Assembly (NCBI GenBank): GCA_017590115.1
Contig: JAGGNK010012003.1
Span: 3,611,041 to 3,675,040 of the forward strand
DNA length: 64,000 nt
Reading direction: 5' to 3'
Source: Montifringilla adamsi
Lineage: Eukaryota > Chordata > Aves > Passeriformes > Passeridae
Shown here: positions 14,015-28,658 of the stretch, in pieces
How positions within the stretch are numbered: position 1 is the stretch's first letter
Layout: the number at the start of each line of letters is the position of its first letter
The notes under the pieces: model-generated
The model's input: the letters and a program-made list of their open reading frames with translations, nothing else
The model's database searches: none
What the model was told of the DNA's origin: nothing
Program-made: the position numbers and the translations under genes

Positions 14015-15416
14015 TGAGCAGCACCCCAGCTGCCCTCCCTGCTCCCCACGAAAGGCAGCACAGCTCCAGCCCCCACAGAAACTTCCTTATTGCCCCAGCT
14101 GCCGACAAAGGAATCGAATTATTGCAAGGCAAGGGGGCAAGAGAATTGCCAGGGAGGCAAAAAGCTGTTAGACATGAGTGTGACAGGCTCCAGCTGCAAA
14201 CCCCTGCCTGCTGTAACACACGCACGGGAGCTGTCGGGCACCTCCCGGCTTTAACACCTTCATACCAAAAATTATCTTTATTCAGGGTAAATGTTTAACT
14301 CTGCTAAGTCACAGGAGGTGCAAGTAACACTGCAGTGTCTTGCTAGAGACAGAACAGAAGCACAACCAGGGTACAGTGGTGGATCTACTGCAAATTCCTC
14401 ACTGCCTAGAGCTTTCCTGGAAATCCAAATTACTGTTGGACAGGAGTGGAGACCTTTGTTACATTCAACAACCGACACCCAACTGTGTTTAATCTTTTAT
14501 AAAAACTTAACATTCAACAATCTGTCTGCATTCCACGTTCTGCACAATCCAACCAGTGCAAAAGCCTGTATTTGCTTCATTATAACTGCCAATAAAGGCA
14601 GAAATCACTGATTTGCCTTGTCAAACCAGAGACAACAAAAACAAGCTGAGAACATATGTCACAAAATGAGTGGGATTTATCTTATGTTCACTAATTTAAG
14701 GGCACTATTTCTGACTGTGAGGTCCAAGTTTCTCCCATCTTTCCTGGTACAATCAACTCCATGTGTGAGCACTCCAGTACAAGTCCCCTCACCCAACACT
14801 CCTTGTCTTCTGCAAACAATCCCATTTCAGCTTTCCCCCTCTCTCATCCTCAAATCTTTCTCCTCACTCCCCCACTCCAGCATAGTGGACCATTGTCACT
14901 ATATTCCCAGTACAGAAAACATTGTATTTTCAAGGCCTTCCCACAAAAAATATGGGAAAGAACCTAGCACATGTGCAGGAAAAACCTGGATACACAAGAT
15001 GGGAACTTACTACCTTGCTTACATAGAAAGGCTGCAAGCCAGTGCACACTGCCTGCTTGGTGCCTTAAAAAATACCAATCATCCACATATGTGTCTGTTC
15101 TCTACCCAATAAATAAACTGCCTTTATTCTCAGCCTCAGTGTGATCAAACTGAAACTCTGGATTATGCATTTTTCTACATCCACTTTTTGCATTACAAAT
15201 CAGCTTGCAAATAAAGAATAACTGTTCGCTGGAATTTTAGACTGCATGTAATTTCTTCCCTAGAAAATGTTTCACCCCTTACTTATTTGGTATTGTCAGA
15301 TACAGCCAATCAGTGTGATTTTTCCTCAGAAAACTCCCAAGCATTACCATATCCCAAATCCTCCCTACTGCACATCTCAATACATCATCCAATTAACCAC
15401 AAACTTGGCACTAGAG

Positions 15417-15450
15417 CAGAGTGACTCTGCCACGCAGTGACTCTGCCACA
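15417..15450. repeat. Short tandem duplication (about 17 bases x2)
   Basis: Two adjacent copies of CAGTGACTCTGCCAC, the first with AG inserted. It is a small local duplication in intron 1. Confidence 0.75.
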
Positions 15451-18400
15451 TTTCTGATGGGCATTATTTCATTGCAGGAATAGAACAAGGGATAGGAAAG
15501 CTCTCAGAGATTTATTCTCGAGGAACAGGACTCAAGGAATCCTATGAAAGACAAGTTCTTGTGCCAGAAGTACATCAAGGGCCTTTCTTCTGGTATGTCA
15601 CGTGTGGTGGGTGTCCAGAGACATCACCCTGACTGCCACAAGCTGCCAAAGCTTTCCTGCTGCAGGGGAGCAGGGATTGCTCTCGGAGTGTCCTGGCAGC
15701 AGTGCCCTGGCTTTGCCATCCCTCCCTTCCTGCAGGAGCACCCAGCTGCTTTCACCTCTCCTCTCCGAGCAGCTGAGGGGAGCAGAAATGGGGCTACAGC
15801 AGCTGGAGACTCTGCTCCACATGCACATTCAGCTACCACCATAAAGAGAGAACCACTGACTGCTTTTAGGACAGAAACAATTCTATAACAACCTGCACAG
15901 ATACCAAAATTAAACACTCAGATCTGACCACTAATTCCACTTCTGATGAAGCATACAAACTCCTTCACAGATCAGCATGTGCTCTGGTACCATCAGACCC
16001 AACTAAAAGATGCTAACAACTCCACCTGCTTGTAATTCAGTAACAGAAGTACTTCAGTATTTAAAAGCTACTAATTACAACTTAGTTTTTCCAGATTCTG
16101 TTACAGATTTTATAAGATCAATGATTTACTCTAAACAATTAGTCACAGCCTGCACAGAACTAATATTCTATCCTTACTTTAATCATATATGATGCAATAC
16201 CAGGATGAGATTTTAAAAAACAAACACATTAGCAAGATTTGCCTTTTAGATTTTCACTTCCCAGCTTGATGGTAACGAGTTCTGCCATTCTGCTCAAAAG
16301 CAATAAGAAACTGTACTTTTTACCAGAATGTGAGCCTCTCCTAAAAAGCTACAACGACATTTTGAGAACTTGTGTTTATTGTCAAAATAACTACAGATAG
16401 TTTAAGTTTTCAAACAGTATTAACTTCTTCCATTTGTCCTCAGATCCAACTCAGAGCTGTGGCTCAAGCTAGATTTACTCCTGTCGGTCAGAGAGACCAG
16501 CTGCCTCCTCTGCTATTGATATACACACCCATATTCAGAAATATTAAGCAAGCTGTCACGGAGAGTTGCATGCTGTGCCCACGGGAACACGACGCTCCTT
16601 TTCCTGTTCTCCAGCAAAAGGTTGTTTTTAGAGTGAAGGTGATGGGGACACCAAAAACTACAAACAAACCAGGACCATGGAACAGCAGGTTACCTTCACG
16701 CTGCTGATCTGATTCCAATCACACAGCTGCTTCCAGACGGGACGTGAAGCTTTAACTGGAGGGCAGCAGCATTTCTCCAGAGATTTCACCTGCATTTACT
16801 GCCACAGTACTCACTGTTTGCGAGAGGCTCTTTTCTCTGAGCACTGCAACTCCCTCCCCATCAAACATGGGTTCATCTGCCAGCACACAGCAAACTGAGG
16901 CAGCAATGCCATGCCCATTCCAGTTTCTTTAGGAATCATGCCAGCCTTTACTACAGAAAAGGGTTAATGTTCAGCTGCGTGCCTCGCAGGTAGTCTCCAG
17001 TGAAGAGCCCCGTTTGATACCTGTAGGAAGCTGCCATTTTTGCATCTCATATTCCATTTGTGAACAGACCTTTTTGTTCTTTAATCCAAGTTCTGAATTA
17101 TTTAATCCTGTCTCCAACACTTGAAACATCTTTCCCTATAAACAAGGGGTTATTTAGCGAAAGGAAATAAATAATTTAAAAAGTCAGACCCTAAAGTGTT
17201 CCTGGCTCTGTTTTTAATTAATATTGATACAATCTGGAGAAACCTGCTGCTTAATATTACAAGGCAGGTCGAAGCTCATCAACAGTTAAACATCTCCTTC
17301 TAACAGAAGGTGGAAGAGGAAGTTGGGAGCAGCCGGGTACGCGGCGCTGGCTGCCAGCGATCGGGGACTGCCCAGTCCCAGCTCCTCACAACTTTCTCAT
17401 GCACAGAGAGCTTCAAAGCCCTCACACCCTGAGCTCCACGAGCTGGAGTTCTGCAGGGCTCAGGTGGAATTGTGTTAAGCATAAATCCTCCAGGCTTTCA
17501 CGCTGGAACAGAGAGTACGCGGAAGTATTTTTATTTTCTACAATTCCACGCTCAAAATACGTCAGCGCAAGCGAAGGACGGGGACGGAGGGAGGCATGGA
17601 CAGTTCTGTGGGACTGAACTTCATCCCTGGGAATGATAGTTTTTATAGCACATTGCTTCATCTGCAAGTGGGAGTAAATATTACACTACCTCTTCGTGCA
17701 GATGGGTGGGTAAAAAGAAAAAATAAAAAGCTAATTTGAAACAAATTAACCATTCTGCATACGGAGGAAGGTATTCTCGCCCTCCCCGGTCACTCCAGGG
17801 CTCTCTGCAGACAGAGTGCATGCAAAGTTAACAAACTCTGTGCTGCTCACAGCCTGCCTGCTGAACCTGCCAACAGGTGAACAGCCTCAATCCGCAGCAC
17901 GGATAAATAATCACCAGTCCTCAAAAGCAGGTAATGAATATTGTTCAAACAACTCTAAGCTGGCGTTACCAGAATGCTTCAAAGGAGAAGCTACAAGCTG
18001 TTCAAGTCAGACTGTCACATTTAGTCTGCAAAACCGAGATTAAGGTTTGTACAGTGATACTCCACAACAGGTTTTACAGTATGCCCAGAAATTAAATTAT
18101 GATAAAAGTGAGCTATTTTTTTACTAAAAACAGAATAGAACAATCTATCAAAATGCCATTTGGCTGTGTTCATTACATTTTAGAATTTAATTTACATGAT
18201 AGATACTTTAGCATAATATGTTTTAATCAATAAGCATTTCTGAAGGCTTTATTTTCATAGGCAATATTTAGACTTGTTCACCGTTAAATGTAACGCCACG
18301 GCAGCGATGTTCAGAGCGTTTATTTTCCTATGCTAAGCAAGTACAGCCACACGTACACAGAGGCAAAAGCAAAAGTCCACAATTAGAGATGTCAGACCTT

Positions 18401-18726
18401 GTTTAACTACATCTTAATTTAATCCATTTTATTTTATACAATTCTACATCTGGATCTCATTTTCTGTATTCCTGTAGGTATTCCGGGTCACTATTAAGAA
18501 CCCTTTCAAGTTAGCAAAGTTCAGCCAAGTCTACCTTAATCCAAAACCTTTAAAAGAAACAATAAAACGCGAAAGGGGGTGGAAGACGACAGAGAAACCT
18601 GAAACAAAACGCTACTTTACCCCACCTCCTAATGCACCTGAAAGTCGGAAGGGACCGGCCTCCCAGCACAGATCCCACGCAGCACTTCCCCTTTCGGGGG
18701 CAGCTGGGGTGGGAGTTTTGAATATT

Positions 18727-18742
18727 ATATATACGTATATAT
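18727..18742. repeat. 16-base perfect AT palindrome at CpG island edge
   Basis: The bases read identically on both strands, centred on the CG at 18734-18735, within a 30-base alternating AT stretch (about 18721-18752) that abuts the CpG island. It could be a nucleosome-free hinge or a simple repeat; no function is assigned. Confidence 0.7.
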
Positions 18743-19379
18743 TATATTATATGGCTCCCGCACGCCCGGCCGAGGGGAAGGGAGGGCGGCAGGAGCCGGG
18801 TCCCGCTGCCGGCCCCCTGCGAGCATCCCCTCACCTCCAGCGGGAATGCGGCTCTGCCCAGCATCAGCGCACCATCCCTCCGCCTGCCGCAGCCTCCGGC
18901 CGGCTCCACCGCCGCCTCCGCGGGGGCCAGGGTGGGCAGCCGCCGGCTTTCGAGCCAATTTATTTAAACGGGAGGCAGCGGCGGGTTTGGAGAGGCAGGG
19001 CAGCGCCTTCCTGCGCCAATCAACTGGGAGACACGCGTGTTGCAATCCCATTCACGGCGGGAGCAGCACCGATACAGCGTCTGACAACCCCCCCGGCCCG
19101 CCCCGGCCTTATCTGTAGCCCGGCAACTCAATTAAACCGTGGGGCCGCAATTCCCCCGGGGACGCTCCCCCGGGGCAGGGGGAGGGAGGCCGGTCTGCGA
19201 GGACTTTCCCTCGCAGGAAACGGCACTTCTGGGCTCTCCCGAGCCAGCACAGTAAAGCATCAATATTCCGCTCATCTGTCAGATCCTGGACAGCAGGAGA
19301 GGCTGGAGAGCCCGTGAATTATGTAACGTGCCCTCCCGCCGCCGCGGGGAGATGCGCCGCGGTGCCCCCCGCCGGCCGG

Positions 19380-19396
19380 NNNNNNNNNNNNNNNNN
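19380..19396. other. Assembly gap (17 Ns) in intron 1 beside exon 1
   Basis: A run of N lies within a very GC-rich stretch 64 bases downstream (in the gene's sense) of the exon 1 donor. The flanks are a CCGGCCGG-type run and a GGGAGGGAGG-type run, both hard to sequence. The length may be a placeholder. It does not touch the exon or the donor. Confidence 0.98.
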
Positions 19397-19397
19397 A

Positions 19398-19960
<563 letters not shown>

Positions 19961-21584
19961 GCCATAGAAACGGAGATTAAAAGGATGGGATAACTTATTT
20001 GGTTCTAAACAATAATGTTGCTATAAATACGAACATTTCCCTTGTTCCCTTCCTGAAAAGCAAAGAACATTTTATTAACAGGCTCATCTCCTAACAAAAC
20101 AAACCAGCCTGCAGATACCTTGCACCCCTCGAAATCATTCCCTGTTTTTACTGGGAAATGGGCAAACCCACGGTCTGTACCTGTCCCCTCTGGAATCAAT
20201 AAAGTGCACGGTATTTTTCCAAATACAGCTACTTTTGCTGTTCTGCACTTCATCTGTAAAAGGAAAATATCTCTTCCCCCCCAAGTGAGCGATTGTAGAT
20301 TTTTTCTCAAATTGTATTTGATCACCGAGTGAATTTAGTGCTCGCTCAAGTCCGTGGGCTGACTGCTTGGAAATGGCTCTGCCTGTCTTTGGAGAAGTTA
20401 CGGCAGAGACAGCAGCAGAGCAATTGCCACAGATTATTTCCCAATCTGCTGCCGGCCTCCTTTGGAAGAGCACCATCACTTCAGCCTCCATTTCCACTTT
20501 TTGCTGAGGCTGCTGCTTACAAAGATACTAATTGCGATGGCGGGTTTTATGTTAATGGGTTCCACGTAATGATCAGCCCGACGACTACAGACCTACAGAT
20601 TGTTGGTTGGCTGTGCTGGGAATAAAACTAATGGCATTTGGTTATGAAAATGTCAGACCTCTACGTGGTGATCTAAACTGGGGGCCCAGTGGGACCGAAA
20701 TCCAAGAGCCTCCACATGACTGCTGTGGGGCTGGACCCAGGGATGCCCTTCGGGAAGAAAACTCCTTCTTCCCCAGAAGTGCCATGCTTTGAGGGAGGGC
20801 AGCTCCTTGCTGGGATGATGCTGGAGGGGATTGGGGTGCCTGGCTGGGGTACCCCCTGCTCTGGGGAGAGGGCGTGGGGTGCTCGGGGCGACAGCCGGGC
20901 ACGGAGCAGGGATGGAGCTGCGCGAGCCTCCGAATTCTGACTAACGCCGTAACCGGTTTGGTAGCTCTAAAATAGGATTTTAATCCTGGGAAGCATCATT
21001 TCACATTCCAGTGATCTAATCAAAATCCTTTCCTCTAATCTCTCCATGGTCCCCCCTTTCTAGATGAAAGAGGCTGGAGTTCCTGTCTTCACCCTTTCTC
21101 CGCTGCCTCCCTGTTCTACCAGTCTGTTCTGTGTCCAGGCAACTGCAAAAAGACATTTCAAAGGCTCCTGCCGTGCCATGTAGATGTTTTCTCTTGTTAG
21201 TTTGGACTGCAGGTGTGTAAGCCTCAAGGATGAAGTATCGTGGTGCTGTTTTAGGTTCGGGGCACACAGTCATGGCACGATAAATCACACAGGAACGCTC
21301 GGCTTTGAACGCACACACACAGAAAAGGGAAAAGAAAAAAGCATCTGACCTGAATCATTTTCTGGAAACACATCTGGTTAAAATCCAAAGTTTTAAATTG
21401 AGTAATATTTTAAAATACATTTGGTAGGTATTAAATTACAGTGTTATATCTGGTAATATTTATGATACTAATGTGTTAAGCGGAGGTTTATATCTGTCAA
21501 GAAATATGAATGATTGTCATATGGGGTAACAAATGAATCCTGATATAAATAACATTTTATGATATTTTTAACATTATTGTAGTC

Positions 21585-21598
21585 TTTTTTTTTTTTTT
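21585..21598. repeat. Poly(T) tract, 14 bases
   Basis: A T run in AT-rich sequence of the CUX1 upstream flank. Nothing beside it suggests a retrocopy. Confidence 0.85.
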
Positions 21599-24572
21599 CC
21601 AGAAGTTACATTATTGCCAATTTGAAATAAAAGCTCTGTGGCTGCATACCGAAGCTTTTAGCTATGTAATTTTGAATAAGTATAAAGCAGTACGGCTGAT
21701 TTGGGGAATTACTGAGAAACCTTAACTCTGCTGGAAGACAAACGCTGAGCACCTATAATTCCTATTGTCTTCCATGCAGGATCAAGTCCCTCGTTTGCCA
21801 TTTTGTGTGGCAGCAAGCCCAAGGAAATCTTGCTTGACAGCTCTGTTTTCTCAAAGTGCTGCATTTCTTCGGGCTGGATTCTGCAAAGATCCTGCAGGCT
21901 ACAGAGCTCCTTGGAGCAAGTGATAATGTGCTTTGTGTTCCTGCTGAAATGTACCTGTGTACAATGGGAGAGGGAGCTTGGAAAACTGGGTGCACCCTGG
22001 CAGAGAAGATGGTTAGAATAAAGTTTTCTTGGGTTATTATGTTTTGAGGAATCATTCTCATCTGTTCGTTTGAGGAAGGTTTTTCTAAAGTTAGATTTGA
22101 TCTGTGCAAATGCTAACTTCTTTCAATGGGCACTAATAGAGCACTGAAAAAGGAAGCACAGTGGATTTGAAGTTTAAATCTCAAATGGTGGCAGCAGCTA
22201 GTACTGCTTGATACCTCCAAAATAATTTTAAGTATGTTGTACAGATTTCTTTTGGGGAATACGGGTGAAAATCATGTTAAAATTTGTTGCTTATTAATAT
22301 CATAAGATCTCACTGAAACAGCTCTTTAATTAACATATTTGTACTTTGGTCTATCACAGAAAATTATTCTTGTGATTTTAATGTCATCATCTGGAACACT
22401 GAGAAAAATGGATTTTTAGTCCAAAGGTCCCAAACCGTGCTTGGGAACAGTTCCCTAGCATGGCTGCTGCCCTGGGCATCAGTCTGCATTCATGAGGATA
22501 TTTTGGACAATGAGTCCAGTATTGATCACTGGACTTGGGCTTCTCTTTGCCTTAATGAACTTGGTTGATTTTCTTGGCCAGGACACTGAAAGATGAGGTG
22601 CTGCTTCTCCCAGCACCTGTAACTTTTGGGTCTCTTCTCCAAGGATTCTTGTGGGTTTTTTTCTTCTCATTTTCATGTAAACTGACTCCCAAATTTATAT
22701 CAGTGCCCTAAAAGAATTCCTCCAGAGCCTTCTCTGTACCTCTGTCTGTTCCTTGTCCAGCCCCTTCCCTCCTCACTTCGTGGCTCTCATCTTTCCATTT
22801 CCTTCAGCTGATTCTTGTCCCTGCTTCCTGTGCCTGCTGGAAAGGAGCTCCTCGTTCCAAAATCCCAGCCCTCTCCACTGTGGAAGTGCCCTTCTGTTCA
22901 CCTTAAACTGGATTTGGGATATCCTTTACTGCTCTGTGCCATTGCAGAGCAGGATTCCACAGGGATGGCAGGGAACAGAGACAGCCAAACAGATAATTTA
23001 TGTTCCTGGGAGATTTAGTCCAAATTAAGATCAAAACTCATATATGTCTTCCAAATCACCGATTTTTTTTCCCCAATTATTGTCAATGACTCTAATTCTG
23101 CTTGATTTATATCCCTGCTAGTAGCCAGAGGTTTTGCAGCACATAAATTGCCTGAGGGTTTGGCCAGTGATGTGGATGCTGTGACACGGAGAAGCTCAGG
23201 AAAGTCCCTGAGCAGAAAATGGTTGGAAACAGGGAAAATAGCAGGGAGAAGTGTCCCCCATGCCTGCACACGATTGCCTGGGTGTCCAGCTGTGGTCACT
23301 CAGCTGGATGGACCCCTGTTTTCTCAACCAGCATGACAGTTCCCACATTCTTTGGTAAATTGGGGAAATTTTGGCAGAAATCATATAGATGGCAGCACGC
23401 ATGATCCAAGCACAAAATCCTGTGATTTCTGTTAGCCTGTGAGCACAGATTCACTCTGGCAGGTGGAAGAGAAGAAAGCAATTCTCACAGAGGGCAGGGA
23501 AAACAGCCACAATTAAAAGCAAAGTAAACTTGTGTGGTGTGGTTACTTGCTGGTTAACTCTGGAGACATTTATGAGGATCCAGCATAACCCACAACAGAC
23601 CTTCCTTGAGGATTTGTGGATTAACCCACACCAACACAAACATGGGATGGCACTGCAGGGGTGTCTCTGAATGTGCAGCAGGAGTTACTGAAGACCCCAA
23701 AAGAGCTCCCACAATATTTCTCTCAAACAGCTGCTTTTCTCACCAAATGTTCTGTCCAGATGCGTGGTGGTGTTTTGGCCAACATCTGGAACAGCAGAAA
23801 GAATTAGAGGAGGAAAGGATCTATTGGGTTATGTGTTCCCTGGAGCTGGAGTGAGTAAATTTGATACTGAATTTCTCTCAGGGTATGGTTCACCCCAGTT
23901 TTAATTTGTCAGCACTGTCCTTGCCTTCTCATCCTATATCCCATGCACAGCATGGTACCAGAGCCAGGATTTTGTTGGATGGGAGGCAGATTGAGTCTTT
24001 TTCTGGCCTCATGCTCCATGCAGCACTCTTCTCTCTGACTTAGGCTGGTCTTGATTTGGGAATTTAGCTTTTCTGCCCTCTAAAGAGATCAGACAAGTTA
24101 GTAGGTTATATTGCCAGGAAAAATTCCCACCTTTTTTCTCACTTGAAAACTTTCATATTTTTTACCTTTTACTGGTTTCTCTTAGTGGTTTGGGGGTTGG
24201 GTGTTGCACATGCTTTTTTTTTTTTGGTGGTATTTAACTTTTGCTATTCCTATCATGAACCCTCACCCACTTCATGCAGCCACTTCCTCACTTCAGGTTC
24301 TTGCTGTTCCCCTCTCCCTCCCTGCTCAGGTCCATTTTGGCTGTGCTTGCTCCTCCAGTAACTCCATCCCAGCCAGGTAGTTCTCCCAGTTTCTGCTGAA
24401 TCTTCAGCTCCAATATTCCACATTTTACTTTAGAACAAGGATCTGAAGTCTGCATTATTAGTTTAAATGCCTTTTTGTGTTCTGAACCTCACCTGGGCTT
24501 AGTCTGTTAGTTTGTGCCACTGTGCCAGTGGCAAGAGGGCTGGTTTGGTGGCTGTGGCTGGGGACAGCAGCT

Positions 24573-24606
24573 GTGACATGAAAGGACTTCGTGACATGAA
24601 AGGACT
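24573..24606. repeat. Tandem duplication of a 16-18 base word
   Basis: The word TGACATGAAAGGACT occurs twice in tandem, giving a small exact duplication in the upstream flank. Confidence 0.8.
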
Positions 24607-27600
24607 CCCTGGATCCTGCCTCAGTTTCTCCATTCTGTACAGCTCCAGTGGGCACTGGGAGATCAAAATCTCGTGGTGGCTGTGGGGCACCTCAAGGGTT
24701 GCAGGGCGAAGGAGGAAGAGGAGAAGTACAAATAAAGCAGCTCAGAGCTCTCCCTCACCTCCAGTTCCCCTTTCCTTCCCTTCCACAGAAGTGGGTGAGT
24801 GCAGAGCTGAGCTGCCCTGGCAGAGGAAAGAGAAGAAAGGTTTTTCTTTCACTTTCCAAACACAAACACTTCACGTGGGTCGGAAGAAGGGACATCCCTC
24901 TGCCCCTCTCCTCAGCTGGGCTTTCTGCTCCCATCGTCCCCCAACAGTGGTGATGTCCCTTGGTGTGTCCCCCATGGGCACCCGAATTGTGAGCTGTGGT
25001 GTTTTGGGTGTCAGAGGTGGTTTGTCCTCCAGTAACGAGGGTGAGGTTTCATTTGGGGAAGCACATCTTTTCTTAGAAATGTGAACACTGTGACTGACTT
25101 AGCACAACTGTGATTTTCTGCAAACACAACTGTGTTTGGGGTGGTTGCATGTGAATGCTGGGGAAGGAGAAACAGTAATTCTGAATTAATGCACAAAGGG
25201 AGAAAACAGACTCCCTTAGAGGAAGCCCTGAGTTCACTGCAGCTGCCACACGCTGCAAAACTGATGCTGTGTCCCACAGGAAACATTTCCATGTGGAGAA
25301 CCTCCTGTTTGAAGAGATCATACCTGCGCTGTTGTGACACATGAGTGAGCCAAAGTGCTTGGGGGAGCACATCAATCCATTCTTTCTTTAGTAACATGTA
25401 TGAAATAAATTGGGTTTTTCTCCCCCTGGTGTTGCATCATTTCCTATTTGGTGTCCAGATGGTGACAGATTAGCAAACAGGGGAAAAAAATCCATGTAAT
25501 ATTTTGTATCTAAACATTACCTTCTTCTTTGAAATAAGGAGATCCATTTTTATTCTGGCCATGATTCTCTGCATTTATGTGCTGGCCCTTGTCTGCATCT
25601 GCTTGGCATTATCCTGGATTGGGGCTTTAACCTGCTATGAATCCAAAGAAATTATATGGAATTGATGGGATCAGTGTGAATTTCCAGGGGTGTAGGCTAG
25701 TGCAGACTCCATCCTATTAATCTTGTTGTGTTCTTTCTGTAAATAACAAGCTGGATTCAGCCCAACAAGAGTAAAACAAATTGGAAGCATTCATAAAGAG
25801 AAGTAAATGGCTTTAAGATGTAAGAATAACATATTGGTGGGTTGCCTCCAAGAATCCAGTTTTTAAAGGTACCAAAGCACACACAAAACTTTAGTTTAAT
25901 GTGTTGTTAAGTGGCTGCTGTGTGGGGCTGGCTGCTGAGGCAGGGCCATGGGCATAAGACCTGCTTTCATGAAGGGATTATACAAAAAAGGAAAAACTGC
26001 AAGAAGGAGAAAAATGTTCAAGGGCAGCCAACCTGGAGGAAACAAATATAATTTAGTTGTGTGAAGTGTTTATAAATGCAGTTTATGAACATGTATGAAG
26101 GAGTAATTTTTTACTTTTCAGACTGCAACTGTAACACAGAAAAGAAACAATTGCTTATTTGTCCTTTTCAGGGACTTTTAGAGAATACTTTGCAGTTTGG
26201 CTACATATTTTGACCTGCTTTTCCCTGTTTAATAGCTTGTTATTCTGTTGATTATTTCAGATTCGCTTTTTGTGTGTGCTCTTCTTTATTTGTGATTGAT
26301 AGGGAAACATTTACATGTTTTAAAAAACAAATTACAGGGTTTATCTGAAAGTGGAAATTTATTTTAAATTTTGTTCAAAGTTTCAGATTTCTACATGCAT
26401 GGGCTACCAAATTTGATCTATCAGTCTCACTCCTTGGTTCTCTTGCATCATCAGAATAAATGTGAAATGACACAGAATGCCTGGAATTGCAATAATGCAG
26501 TGTAACAGAACTGACTATCAAGCTTCATATATAGATTAGATTAATGCATAAGTCTAATTTGATATTTTACATTACAGAGCTAATATTTTACAGATGTAAT
26601 GCCAAGTTGTTAAGTAAATGAAAATCACGGAGAGTCCAATTCTGAAAGGATTACTCAGGCAAAAATCCCTGCAGTCAGAGGGAGTATTGCCTGAACGAAG
26701 ACTGCAAAATTAGAACTAGAGCCATATTCCCCAAACAGACAAGCAGATTTATCTGTGAGATCTGCCCAGGAGTTGAATTCTTGTAACAATGAAAGATATA
26801 TAGGGAAAACGAGCAAGTAGGTAACCTGAAATATAAGGAGAGACTGATAAGATCTGAGCAAGCACTTGTGTGGTTGGTGATGTCAACAGGAGCCCAAGTT
26901 GTTTTAATAAACTTGTTCATAGTTGTCCTATAGTGTGTTTTATATACTGAAGTACATAGATCACGTAAGAGTTTAACAAGAAGAGGATTCATATTAAATT
27001 TGCACATAAAATACCTCCATGAAATATGTGAAATGCTTTTCTTTTTTTATATGATTCCAATAAAACATCTATCATAAAACTCTGCCTTCCTGCTTCTTCA
27101 TATCCAGTTTCAGCTGTTGCTTTGTGTTTAGACTTGGAGCTCATGACACTTGGCAGATATAATTGTGGGGCACTTCTAATTGGTGAAGAAAGACCCTGGC
27201 TCTGCTTGCTCGCTCGGGGGGTATAAATCAGGAGGAACCCCACCAGAGCTGGTGAAATGTTGCATCTCTGCAAGAGGCTCTTGGGCCAAGTGATATAAAT
27301 GCTTGCAGCTCCTGTGGAACGTGCAGTTGTGTGGCTGTTTACAGCTGCTCGGGGTCTGCCCCACCGGTCGGATGGAGCCAAGCCAGGGATGATTCCTGCC
27401 CTTTTCCATGAGTTTTGCTCAGCGTTTTGCACTGTAAATTCTCCTGACTCTTGCTGCCAAGCTCAGCTCCCTCCTTCACAGTTTCATACTCTCAGTGTGA
27501 ACTGATACTGGTGGAAATCCAAGGGTAAAAAAGTGGTGAGTATAAAGCACAGATCTGTAGCCTGGATCTGAGAGGAACAGCTTGACCACAGAGGAAGTTA

Positions 27601-28141
27601 TTTGCACAAAAAGTATTCAAACAGATACGCACGGTTTACATGTGTTTAGTAAATCTTGTCTGAAAACTAGAACCAGCTGTATGGTGTGTGGAGGCCCCGA
27701 TCCCAGCCCCTCCTGAGCACTGCTTTGTACATGTGGATGATGCGTTTCCAGTCACTTTTTCCATCTTTTAATTTGGGGGCCGTTAGGGACTGAAACACGA
27801 GGAGAGGGATTTCCATCTCTGTCTGCAGCGCTTGTCAGCATCCTCAGGTAGCTGTGCAGAGCCCCTGCTCAGGAAACATTCCCAGCACAGCCCTTCCCTG
27901 CTTCCCTGCACCTGCAGCCCAGGTAGGGCACAAACCCCCCTGTGGTAGCTCAGGGGCACGAAAGGAGCCAGGCTTGCCATGATCCCATGACATTATCCTG
28001 CATGACAGCAGTGAAATCGATGGAGCCACTCGGGTTCACTCCTAAATGAGAGATAAACCAGGCCTGAAAGCTAAATTTGCATGCCAGATTAAGAAAGTTG
28101 TAGATGCAAGCAAGATCTTTTTCCTTTTTTTCCCCCTTCTT

Positions 28142-28162
28142 TGTGCGTGTGTGTGTGTGTGT
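28142..28162. repeat. (TG)n microsatellite
   Basis: About ten TG units with one CG interruption. Simple repeat. Confidence 0.85.
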
Positions 28163-28626
28163 CTAACTATGCAACAAATTTTGTAGCTGAAATTTACATA
28201 CTTCTTGATTCATGAAATTATGAGCAGCTGCTATTTTGCTACATTCTTAAATTGAAAAGGCAGCGAAGAAAAGAACAGACACATTAGGCAAACTCCATCT
28301 GCCCCTCATGTCTATCACTTCCCTTCACTCTCTCCTTTGCCAAACAGGATACAATGGCATAATCAGATGTCTTGGTTTGCCTGGGAGAGTCCCCAAATTC
28401 ATATAGCTGTTGCCTAAGATGGGATTTTTGTTTTTCAGACAACTTCTTGACATGGTCTCTCGTTCCCCCCCCTGAAACGTGGACACATATTTACAGAGGA
28501 AACAGCAAAGCACAAAAGAGCTATGGGGAGAGAATAACCTTCAAGATGGTTTACAGGCTTTTGGAAGTTCCTGGAAGTCTTCAGAGATCATCTTAGGGAC
28601 CTAAGGGTCGCTGAAAATTAAAAAGC

Positions 28627-28658
28627 TTTCTTTTTTCTTTTTTTTTTGTTTTTTTCTC
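28627..28658. repeat. T-rich low-complexity tract
   Basis: T runs broken by single C or G bases. No sign of a retrocopy on either side. Confidence 0.8.

Noticed and set aside
18709..19317. 202-codon plus-strand frame across the CpG island
   Set aside because: GC-rich islands lengthen chance frames in all phases. It is on the strand opposite CUX1, has no recognisable domain, and its composition simply reflects CG-rich DNA.
24512..25084. 190-codon plus-strand frame, among the longest in the window
   Set aside because: No family resemblance, weak start context, and it includes a small tandem duplication. A single frame this long is plausible by chance in 64 kb.
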